DNA of 64,000 bases. Source: Bacillota bacterium. Lineage in GTDB: Bacteria; Bacillota; Clostridia; Acetivibrionales; DSM-27016. Of this stretch, positions 16,798-25,248 are shown piece by piece (the first letter of the stretch is position 1; the number at the start of each line of letters is the position of its first letter). The stretch covers positions 1-64,000 of the forward strand of contig JAEWDM010000009.1 of assembly GCA_023390115.1 (NCBI GenBank), written 5' to 3'. The notes under the pieces are model-generated. The model had not been told where the DNA came from. It searched no databases and worked only from the letters and a program-made list of their open reading frames with translations. The position numbers and the translations under genes were made by a program.

Positions 16798-19308
16798 GTG
16801 AGAAAAAAGACAATTTCGGTAATTTTGCTTACTGCAATTCTTCTTACTCTTGCAATTCCCCCAATTGCAGCAGGAGCCTCGGCGCCTGAGGGATGGAGAA
16901 AGCTGGCCGACTACACTATATTTGATGGCGGTTCTATTTCCGGGTGGTCGGGAAGCGGGGGAGGAGAGCTGGAAACGGTAAATAACAATCTGCCTGTAGA
17001 TACCGATGTAACCTATAACGGGATGCCGTCGCTCAGGCTTAATGTTTCCGAGTATGTCTCTTCGGGATGGTGGATATCTCTGGTAACTGTAAGGGATTGG
17101 TGTACACATGATTTTTCACAGTACGTACCCAATGGATTCCTTGAATTTCAGGTAAAGGGAAAGCTTGGAGGAGAATATTTCCAGGTAGGATTCAGGGATA
17201 AGGTATACGAGCGATCCTCCGTTGAGGAGAGGGATGTAGTTACGGATGTAACCAGGTATAATGAAATAACAACAGACTGGGTGCATTTTAAGATTCCCCT
17301 TAAAGACATCATTGGGGTGGGAACTGATTTTTCTTCCTCCAATGTAAATTGCCTGGTGTTTGATAAAATTAACACCATGCCCTTTACCGTCTGGATAAGC
17401 GATATAAAAATAACCTCTCCCGATAATGAGAAGTCGTATGGAGCCGTGAAGGTAAATCAGGTCGGGTTTATTCCCGACAGTGAGAAGTATGCGCTGGTCA
17501 CTGACTTTGAGGATCAGTTGCAGGCTGATGCCGGAAGTGCTTTCCAGGTAAGAAATTCCTCCGACGGCTCAATCGCATACGAGGGCGCTCTGATTCTGGT
17601 TGAGGATTATGAGGCCATTGATTCGGGAGAGAGAATACTAAAGGCTGATTTTTCCGCGCTGAGTACCCCGGGGCAATACTACATAAGCGTATCTGCTCCC
17701 GGTATAGAGGATTCAGCTAATTTTAAAATATCAGATGACGCATACAAATCTATTATGGTTGATGCCTCAAGGTATTTTTATTACCAGCGTACCGGCCTTG
17801 ATCTGGAGGAAGAAAACGCGCCTGATTATCCGCGCAGAGATATTACTCCCATGGATGCACAGGCGGGAACGGATTCAGATGCTTCTGTCGTAAAGGATGT
17901 ATCCAGAGGATGGTACGATGCCGGGGATAAGGGCAAATATGTCAATGCGGGCGCAACAGCGGTATCTGACCTGTTGTGGGCGTATGAAATGTTTCCTTCG
18001 GAATTTGAGGATAACCAGTTTAATATTCCTGAAAGCGGCAATGGCATAGCAGATGTACTTGATGAAGTAAAATGGGAGCTTGACTGGATGCTGAAAATGC
18101 AGGATTACGTGAGCGGGGGCTTTTATGCGCGTGTGCAGTCCGACAATGATGAAAACGTAACCAGGAGAACAATAAGGGACATGGAGGGCTCAAGAAGGGA
18201 TATAAAGCCTACCGATGATACTGCCTGTGCGGCAGCCGTGTTATCCCATGCGTATATCATATATAAAGACATTAACCCTGACTTTGCCAGTCAATGCCTT
18301 GAGGCGGCAAAAAGAGCATGGACATATCTGGAAAATAATCCGGATAATATCCAGTCTCCGTCCGGACCTTACAGCGTAAGCAACGACAGAAGCGACAGGC
18401 TGTGGGCGGCCGCATCTCTGTACAGGGCTTCCGGAGAGCAAAAGTATAATGATTATTTCAAAAACAACTACCAGCAGTTTGCACAAAAATTTGAGAGCAG
18501 CATGGCATACGCGCACACATGGGCCGATAACTGGTCGACGGCATTTTTCAGCTATATGAAAGCCCAGTCCAGGGACAGCGAGGTGGAAAGCTGGTTTGCT
18601 CAGAAGTTTGGAATATGGCTTAATAATATTCTTAACAGGTATGAAGAAAACCCCTGGAAAAACGCCATAGTTCCCGGCAACTATTTCTGGGGAATAAATA
18701 TGCAGGTTCTGAACGTGCCTATGGATGCGTATATAGGCTCTATACTGCTGAATACATATGATGAACAGATTTCAAAGCTGGGCTTTGGATCGCTCAACTG
18801 GCTGCTTGGAACAAACCCGCTCCGCAAAAGCTATGTGTCGGGACACGGTGAAAACAGCATTAAAATCATATTCAGCACAATATACAGCTTTGACAACAAG
18901 CCCGGAATACCTAACGGATATATGGCAGGGGGACCTAATAACAGCGAAGGCAAGGGTATATCCAGATTTGCCGCAAAGGCTTACGTGGAAAGCGGTACAG
19001 ACTGGGTAACAAATGAGCATACGGTTTACTGGAATTCGCCGCTTGTGTTTATGACAGCCTTTGCAAACTATAGCGGAGAAGCGGAAGAGAAATTTGCATA
19101 TGGAGACGTTAACGGTGATAAACAGGTAAATTCGGTCGATTTCTCGTTAATAAGGCAATATCTTATTGAGAAAATAGAAGAATTTCCTGCCGAAAACGGC
19201 CGTCAGGCTGCCGACGTAAACGGGGACGGCAACATAAATTCAATAGACTTTGCTCTTTTAAGGCAATACCTGCTGGGGATTATTACAGAATTCCCTGCCG
19301 AAGTATAA
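16798..19308 (+). CDS. CBM30-like-Ig-GH9 cellulase with dockerin
   Basis: GTG start with AAGGAGGA 9 bases upstream. Signal peptide 1-27; N-terminal module 31-208, probably CBM30 (as in C. thermocellum CelJ), with exposed WW at 91-92; Ig-like module 213-305, with VKVNQVGF; GH9 310-755; dockerin 765-836. The GH9 motif is GWYDAGDKGKYV, with Lys where most GH9 enzymes have His. The usual PHHR segment after GENS is absent, as in the CelJ-like branch as I recall it. It should be an endo- or processive glucanase; the exact activity cannot be read from sequence. It lies 94 bases after GH74 and 44 bases before the OrfX-like gene. Confidence 0.9.
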   Translation: MRKKTISVILLTAILLTLAIPPIAAGASAPEGWRKLADYTIFDGGSISGWSGSGGGELETVNNNLPVDTDVTYNGMPSLRLNVSEYVSSGWWISLVTVRDWCTHDFSQYVPNGFLEFQVKGKLGGEYFQVGFRDKVYERSSVEERDVVTDVTRYNEITTDWVHFKIPLKDIIGVGTDFSSSNVNCLVFDKINTMPFTVWISDIKITSPDNEKSYGAVKVNQVGFIPDSEKYALVTDFEDQLQADAGSAFQVRNSSDGSIAYEGALILVEDYEAIDSGERILKADFSALSTPGQYYISVSAPGIEDSANFKISDDAYKSIMVDASRYFYYQRTGLDLEEENAPDYPRRDITPMDAQAGTDSDASVVKDVSRGWYDAGDKGKYVNAGATAVSDLLWAYEMFPSEFEDNQFNIPESGNGIADVLDEVKWELDWMLKMQDYVSGGFYARVQSDNDENVTRRTIRDMEGSRRDIKPTDDTACAAAVLSHAYIIYKDINPDFASQCLEAAKRAWTYLENNPDNIQSPSGPYSVSNDRSDRLWAAASLYRASGEQKYNDYFKNNYQQFAQKFESSMAYAHTWADNWSTAFFSYMKAQSRDSEVESWFAQKFGIWLNNILNRYEENPWKNAIVPGNYFWGINMQVLNVPMDAYIGSILLNTYDEQISKLGFGSLNWLLGTNPLRKSYVSGHGENSIKIIFSTIYSFDNKPGIPNGYMAGGPNNSEGKGISRFAAKAYVESGTDWVTNEHTVYWNSPLVFMTAFANYSGEAEEKFAYGDVNGDKQVNSVDFSLIRQYLIEKIEEFPAENGRQAADVNGDGNINSIDFALLRQYLLGIITEFPAEV

Positions 19309-19352
19309 AACTATATTTTAGACAATAGTGCTGTTGAGAAGGAGATGCAGAC

Positions 19353-19979
19353 ATGAGAAAAAAGATAATAGTAATAATTTCTATTATTATAGGCATTGGG
19401 CTCCTGGCTGTAGCGGTAAATGCGCTGGTATCAGGCCCATGGCAGGGGGCCCCGGATACCTCAGAGGCCGGCATGGCAGATAAGGATTTAAAGGAAGGGG
19501 AGGATGGCTCTTCCGGAAATGACGACAGCAGCTCTTCCGCCGAAAAAGCTCCGCGGATGAATGTAGAGATAGGCAGCGCAGAAGGCAAAGCGGGGGATGA
19601 GGTATCGCTTCCTGTAATCTTTAAAAATGTTCCTTCTAAGGGTATAAACAATTGTGATTTTAAGCTGGAGTATGACAGCGAAATATTTGAGTATGTAGAA
19701 GTAGCTCCTGCAGATATTTTAGTAAATTCTACCTCGAACTTCAGTTCCTTCGCAAATAAGGACAACGGCACTATAAGCTTTCTCTTTCTGGATAATACGC
19801 TTGGAAAGGAGCTTATTTCAAAGGACGGAACATTTGCAATTATGAAGTGCAGAATAAAAGAAACCGCACCGGCCGGAGATACCGAAATAAAGCTTAAGTC
19901 GGTAGGTGCATTTGCGGATGTTGACTTAAAGGAAATACAAGCCGGATTCTCCGCCGGAACGGTATCTGTAAGTCCATAA
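19353..19979 (+). CDS. Membrane-anchored single-cohesin protein (OrfX-like)
   Basis: This 208-residue protein has a hydrophobic N-terminal segment (residues 5-26) without an obvious cleavage site. A Ser/Asp/Glu-rich linker (about 30-67) and one type I cohesin (69-208, with NNCDFKLEYD and FLFLDNTLG) follow. OrfXp of C. cellulolyticum, at a similar place in the cip-cel operon, has the same plan and is proposed to hold dockerin enzymes at the membrane before transfer to the scaffoldin. Good ribosome binding site (GAAGGAGA). It has no CBM or X2 module. The role here is inferred from family and position. Confidence 0.92.
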   Translation: MRKKIIVIISIIIGIGLLAVAVNALVSGPWQGAPDTSEAGMADKDLKEGEDGSSGNDDSSSSAEKAPRMNVEIGSAEGKAGDEVSLPVIFKNVPSKGINNCDFKLEYDSEIFEYVEVAPADILVNSTSNFSSFANKDNGTISFLFLDNTLGKELISKDGTFAIMKCRIKETAPAGDTEIKLKSVGAFADVDLKEIQAGFSAGTVSVSP

Positions 19980-20007
19980 CATTATTTGCTTACGAGGAGG
20001 GTCAAAG

Positions 20008-22527
20008 ATGAATGGAAGAAAAAAAACAAGAGCATATGCGCTTTTTACGGCAGTGGTAGTAGCCGTATCGCTGATTATACCCCAGACAGCAGTATTTGCG
20101 GCGGCTCCGTCATATAATTACGGAGAGGCGCTGCAAAAATCCATATTGTTTTATGAATTCCAGCGTTCGGGGGATCTTCCCGAGGACAAACGCGATAACT
20201 GGCGTGCGGATTCTGCAATGACAGACGGGCAGGATGTGGGCTTAGATCTTACAGGCGGGTGGTATGATGCCGGGGATCATGTAAAATTCAACCTCCCTAT
20301 GTCATATACGGCATCCACACTGGCATGGTCTGTATACGAGGACAGGGATGCCTATGTACAAAGCGGTCAGTTGAAATACATAATGGATGCAATAAAATGG
20401 GCAAATGACTATTTTATAAAATGCCATCCTTCCCCCAATGAGTATTACTACCAGGTGGGTTCAGGCTCTGATGACCACAGGTGGTGGGGAGCGGCAGAGG
20501 TAATGCTGGGCAAAAGCCAGTCAGGAACGCAGATGACAAGGCCCTCATACAAGGCGACAATGTCAAGTCCCGCATCTGCGGTAGTGGCGGGAACGGCTGC
20601 GTCTCTTGCGGCATGTGCGACGATATTCAAGGACACCGACCCCGCGTATGCGGAGGAGTGCATAAGTCATGCAAAAGAGCTGCTTGAATTTGCCGATGCC
20701 ACAAGAAGTGATTCGGGCTATACGGCGGCAACAGGATTTTACCAGTCCTGGAGCGGGTACTGGGATGAGCTTTCCTGGGCAAGCGTATGGATTTATTTAG
20801 CTACAGGCGATGAGGCATACTTAGAGAGGGCGGAGTCCTATGTACCCAATTGGGAGAGAGAGCAGCAGACCACTACAATAAAATATAAGTGGACGCACTG
20901 CTGGGATACTGTACAGGTGGGCACGCAGCTTTTACTTGCAAGGATCACGGGAAAGAGCCTGTATAAGGAAAGCATGGAAAGGAACCTCGATTACTGGACA
21001 GTGGGCTATAACGGAGAGAAAGTAAGGTATACTCCAAAGGGACTTGCATGGCTTGACCAGTGGGGCTCCTTAAGGTATGCCACAACAGCCGCTTTTGTTG
21101 CCGACGTATATGCGGACTGGTCTGGCTGCACTCCCGAAAAGGTGCGGACATATAAGGATTTTGCAAAGAAACAGGTTGACTATTGTCTTGGAGATACGGG
21201 AAGGAGCTTTGTAGTGGGCTTCGGTACTACACCTCCCGAGCACCCTCATCACAGGACGGCGCACGGCTCATGGTGCGACAACTGGCAGACCCCAATACCT
21301 GAGAATCACAGCCATGTGCTGTACGGAGCACTTGTAGGGGGCCCGAGAACTACAGATGACTCAAGCTACACAGACGATATAGGCGACTACATATGCAATG
21401 AGGTTGCATGTGACTATAATGCAGGCTTTACAGGAATTCTGGCAAGAATGTACAAGGAATACGGAGGGGAGCCGATACCCGGATTCAAGGCGATAGAGGA
21501 AAAGACAAGAGAGGAGTTCTTTGTCGAGGCATGTGTCAATTCCAGCGGGCCGAACTATATAGAGATAAAAGCTTACATGAACAACAGATCAGCATGGCCT
21601 GCAAAAATAGGAGACAAGCTTTCCTTTAAATATTTCATAGATATATCGGAGCTGCTTGACGCGGGGATAACGGCAGATCAGATAACAACAAAATCAAATT
21701 ACAATATGGGGGCTACAGTATCGGAGCTGCTGCCATGGGACGTATCTAATAATATATACTATGTTAATGTGGACTTTACAGGAACGGACATATATCCCGG
21801 AGGACAGTCCGAGTTCAGAAAGGAAGTACAGTTCAGAATCAGCGGTCCTCAGGATACAAAGGTTTGGGACAACTCAAATGACCCCTCTTATCAGGCATTG
21901 CCTGATCCATTCCCAAGAGAGCTTGATACTGCATATATAGCAATAAATATACCTGTATATGATAATGGACAGCATATATTCGGAAATGAACCCGGAGGAA
22001 GCGTAAAGACTCAGACAATCTTAACTCCTGTTTACCCTGATGGTCAAACAAGGTTTGATATTTCGGGCCGGAATACTGAAATAAAGGTCCGGCTGACTGA
22101 TGGAGCGGGAAATGCTCTGACAGGCAAAACAATAAAATGGAGCAGCAGTGACTCGGTAAATATAGCAAGCGCCGAGTCGGTTACAGATGCTTCAGGCATT
22201 GCCACGGTAACAGCAAATGCGGTTGCACCCTCGGACAGCGGCTATACCACTGTTATAATTGACGAGGCTGTGACTGCAAGCTTTGCAGGGGATCAGAGCT
22301 ATCTGGTATCCGGCTGTGACGTCAACGTATACGCGGAAATAGCCGGAGACATAGAGCTTGGAGACGTAAACTCAGACGGCAGTATAAACTCAATGGACTA
22401 TGCTTTATTGAAGAGATATTTAATAGACGATACTACAGAAATAAACACTTTTGCGGCAGATATGGATTCAAGCGGTCAAATAAACTCTTTGGATCTTGTA
22501 CTGCTTAAGAAAAAACTGCTGGAGTAA
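20008..22527 (+). CDS. GH9-CBM3c-Ig-dockerin endoglucanase (Cel9G type)
   Basis: Signal peptide 1-31; GH9 33-480; CBM3c about 500-660; an extra Ig-like module about 665-770 (ending with SFAGDQSYLVSG); dockerin 778-839. Catalytic Asp residues are in GWYDAGDHVKFN, and PEHPHHRTAHGSW is present. In this group CBM3c feeds single cellulose chains to the GH9 site, giving processive endoglucanase activity. The Ig-like module between CBM3c and dockerin is not in the standard Cel9G/H design; it also occurs in the next gene. Ribosome binding site GAGGAGGG lies 6 bases upstream. The gene is 28 bases after the OrfX-like gene. Confidence 0.95.
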   Translation: MNGRKKTRAYALFTAVVVAVSLIIPQTAVFAAAPSYNYGEALQKSILFYEFQRSGDLPEDKRDNWRADSAMTDGQDVGLDLTGGWYDAGDHVKFNLPMSYTASTLAWSVYEDRDAYVQSGQLKYIMDAIKWANDYFIKCHPSPNEYYYQVGSGSDDHRWWGAAEVMLGKSQSGTQMTRPSYKATMSSPASAVVAGTAASLAACATIFKDTDPAYAEECISHAKELLEFADATRSDSGYTAATGFYQSWSGYWDELSWASVWIYLATGDEAYLERAESYVPNWEREQQTTTIKYKWTHCWDTVQVGTQLLLARITGKSLYKESMERNLDYWTVGYNGEKVRYTPKGLAWLDQWGSLRYATTAAFVADVYADWSGCTPEKVRTYKDFAKKQVDYCLGDTGRSFVVGFGTTPPEHPHHRTAHGSWCDNWQTPIPENHSHVLYGALVGGPRTTDDSSYTDDIGDYICNEVACDYNAGFTGILARMYKEYGGEPIPGFKAIEEKTREEFFVEACVNSSGPNYIEIKAYMNNRSAWPAKIGDKLSFKYFIDISELLDAGITADQITTKSNYNMGATVSELLPWDVSNNIYYVNVDFTGTDIYPGGQSEFRKEVQFRISGPQDTKVWDNSNDPSYQALPDPFPRELDTAYIAINIPVYDNGQHIFGNEPGGSVKTQTILTPVYPDGQTRFDISGRNTEIKVRLTDGAGNALTGKTIKWSSSDSVNIASAESVTDASGIATVTANAVAPSDSGYTTVIIDEAVTASFAGDQSYLVSGCDVNVYAEIAGDIELGDVNSDGSINSMDYALLKRYLIDDTTEINTFAADMDSSGQINSLDLVLLKKKLLE

Positions 22528-22672
22528 CATTAAACCAGGGGGAGTGCGGATTGGAAAGACTTCTTTCCCTCCGTACTTCCCGGCAATACCAAAGTGCTCT
22601 GCCTGCCAGAGACAAATTCTGTTACAGGGCACTAGAGATTTTGAAGCAGGGGAAAGAGAAAGGAGGAAAGCC

Positions 22673-25219
22673 ATGTCACGTAGAAGAATAAAAATTTCTT
22701 CCCTTATTGTAAGCATCATAACGGCCGTGTCTTTATTGCTTCCTCAATCGGCGGTATTTGCGGCTGATACAGGTGCTTTGAAATATAACTACGCAGAGGC
22801 GCTCCAAAAATCAATACTATTTTATGAGGCGCAGCGTTCGGGATCCATATCAGGCTCATCTATTCCAACCCGCCTGACATGGAGAGGTGACTCCCAGATG
22901 ACTGACGGGCAGAATGAGGGCCTTGACCTGACTGGGGGATGGGTAGACGCAGGAGATAATATTAAGTTCGGAATTACCAATGCATATACTGCGGGAATTC
23001 TTGCATTGGGGGCGATTGAATACAAGGAGGCATATGAACAGAGCGGCCAGATGAAATGGCTCAAAAATCAGTTGAGGTGGATTAATGACTACTTCATTAA
23101 ATGCCATCCCGAGCCGAACGTATTCTGGACTCAGGTGGGGATGACGCAGGAAGACCATAACAACTGGATACCTATTGAGGTAACACATCTGGTGAATGAC
23201 AGGACGGCAATAAAGCTGGATGAACAAAATCCCGGCACTGAGATTGCAATGAGTACGGCAGCCGCAATGGCCGCTTCATCAATTGTTTTCAGGGAAAGTG
23301 ATCCCGCCTATTCGGATGTGCTTTTATCTCATGCGGAGCAGTTGTACCAGTTCGGAGATCAGTACAGGGGAGTTTTCTCCGATGTTGTAAAAAAGACCGA
23401 TCCTCAGGGGGCGGCTGCATATACCTCATGGAGCGGCTATAACGATGAACTGGTATGGGGCTCGATATGGCTTTACAAGGCAAAGGAGGATAAGCTGCAG
23501 GGAAGCGGCGGAGCCTACCTTAATAAGGCAAAGGAGTACTACAGCGGGCTTGGAAACCAGGCAAACCAGCCGGTGCATAAGTATAAATGGGCCCATTGCT
23601 GGGATGATCAGACCTATGGCTGCTATGTGCTTATGTCACAGATAGAGCCTCAGAATTCGCTTTACAGCGGTGATGTGGAAAGGTGGCTCAACTGGTGGAG
23701 TGTTGGAGGCAATGAGCATGGGGCCGACGGTACAAAGGTGGAATATACTCCCGGAGGACATGCCAGGCTTGATAGCTGGGGTTCAATGCGGTATGCGTCT
23801 ACCACGGCGCTTTTCGCCTTTATATATTCCGACAGAGTGAGTGACACGGCTAAAAAAGCCCGTTATCATGATTTTGCGGTCAGCCAGATTGACTATATTC
23901 TAGGTGACAACCCAAGAGAAGCAAGCTATATGGTAGGCTTCGGCCGGAACAGTCCCCAGCATCCTCATCACCGTACAGCACACAGCGCGTGGGGACAGCA
24001 AATGAGCAATCCTTCCGAACACCGTCACATATTATACGGGGCGCTGGTGGGAAGCCCAACTTCAAACGACGGGTTTAATGACTCCATTGACGATTATGTA
24101 TCCAACGAGGTTGCCATAGATTATAATGCGGGATTTACAGGCGCGCTTGCAAGGATGTATATGGAGTTTGGAGGAGATGCTATACCTGACAGCAGCTTCC
24201 CTCTGGCTGATATACCTTACGAGGCAAAGCATGAGTGGCCGGTGTTTGCAGGAACATATTACAACGGAACGAGCGGTACGCAGTTTACCCTCAGCGTGGA
24301 AAACCGATCTGCGTGGCCCGCACGCCCCAGTGACCAGATTAAGGTGAGGTATTACTTTACCCTCGACGCCAATGATATAGCGGATGTATATATAACTCCG
24401 CCTAAAGGCTATAAGGCTGAAGGTCCTTTTGTATGGGATAAGGAAAACAAGGTTTATTACTTTATAATAGATCTTTCCGGAGACTATCTTTATCCCGGAT
24501 ACAGGTGGGAAGCAGGAGGCCCTGAAGTGGACTTTACCATAAGCTCCAAATCGAATTCATGGGATTCTTCAAATGACTGGTCCTTTAAGGATTGGGATGA
24601 AAATTACATAAACGGTACGCGTAAATATGCTCCCAATATGCCTGTATATGAAGGCCCTGCATCGGTAAAGCTGTCGGGAAATGAGCCGGGGGGCGCTTCT
24701 GTCAGGACAGCTACAGTTATTTCTCCGGTTTATCCGGAAGGGCGCGACAGCTTTGACGGTAATGACGGAACCTGCGAAGTAAAGGTTAAGCTGGCCGATT
24801 TATCAGGTGTGCCCTTGCCCGCAAAAACAATAACCTGGACGGGGAGTACCAATACTAAGCCCTTAAGCGGAAACTCCACTACGAACGCAGACGGTGTTGC
24901 ATCAATGAGCTTTAATGTGCTTCAGCCTGAAGGCATTTACTTAGTAGACGAGAGCATTACCGTAAGCTTTGCCCAGGACGATAATTATCTTGCGTCACAA
25001 GGTACCGCAAGAATTTATGCAGAGTTCCATAATGGTGGAGAAGTGGGGGACGTAAATATGGATGGTGCTGTAAACTCAATTGATTATGCTCTTTTAAAGA
25101 GATTCCTGCTTGACGGGGAGGGTACTGTTATAGACCTGGCAGCAGCAGATATGAACAAGGATGGAGCTATAAACTCCGTTGATTTGATGCTGCTCAAGAT
25201 AAAACTGCTTGAAGGATAA
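22673..25219 (+). CDS. GH9-CBM3c-Ig-dockerin endoglucanase (second)
   Basis: The frame is open back to 22496, but the ATG at 22673 has AAAGGAGGAAAG just upstream and starts a clean signal peptide (1-31), so I use it (848 residues). GH9 37-500; CBM3c about 510-665; Ig-like module about 680-780 (SFAQDDNYLAS); dockerin 785-848. The catalytic segment reads GGWVDAGDNIKFG. Both Asp residues are kept, but Tyr is replaced by Val and His by Asn, which may alter substrate handling. PQHPHHRTAHSAW is intact. It is probably a paralogue of the upstream gene, diverged in the active-site rim. Confidence 0.94.
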   Translation: MSRRRIKISSLIVSIITAVSLLLPQSAVFAADTGALKYNYAEALQKSILFYEAQRSGSISGSSIPTRLTWRGDSQMTDGQNEGLDLTGGWVDAGDNIKFGITNAYTAGILALGAIEYKEAYEQSGQMKWLKNQLRWINDYFIKCHPEPNVFWTQVGMTQEDHNNWIPIEVTHLVNDRTAIKLDEQNPGTEIAMSTAAAMAASSIVFRESDPAYSDVLLSHAEQLYQFGDQYRGVFSDVVKKTDPQGAAAYTSWSGYNDELVWGSIWLYKAKEDKLQGSGGAYLNKAKEYYSGLGNQANQPVHKYKWAHCWDDQTYGCYVLMSQIEPQNSLYSGDVERWLNWWSVGGNEHGADGTKVEYTPGGHARLDSWGSMRYASTTALFAFIYSDRVSDTAKKARYHDFAVSQIDYILGDNPREASYMVGFGRNSPQHPHHRTAHSAWGQQMSNPSEHRHILYGALVGSPTSNDGFNDSIDDYVSNEVAIDYNAGFTGALARMYMEFGGDAIPDSSFPLADIPYEAKHEWPVFAGTYYNGTSGTQFTLSVENRSAWPARPSDQIKVRYYFTLDANDIADVYITPPKGYKAEGPFVWDKENKVYYFIIDLSGDYLYPGYRWEAGGPEVDFTISSKSNSWDSSNDWSFKDWDENYINGTRKYAPNMPVYEGPASVKLSGNEPGGASVRTATVISPVYPEGRDSFDGNDGTCEVKVKLADLSGVPLPAKTITWTGSTNTKPLSGNSTTNADGVASMSFNVLQPEGIYLVDESITVSFAQDDNYLASQGTARIYAEFHNGGEVGDVNMDGAVNSIDYALLKRFLLDGEGTVIDLAAADMNKDGAINSVDLMLLKIKLLEG

Positions 25220-25248
25220 GGCTGTTAAATTTAAGGAGGTGTCGTATT

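Noticed and set aside
22496..22672. 59-codon N-terminal extension of the second GH9-CBM3c protein
   Set aside because: It overlaps the end of the previous gene and would bury the signal peptide; ATG 22673 has AAAGGAGG.
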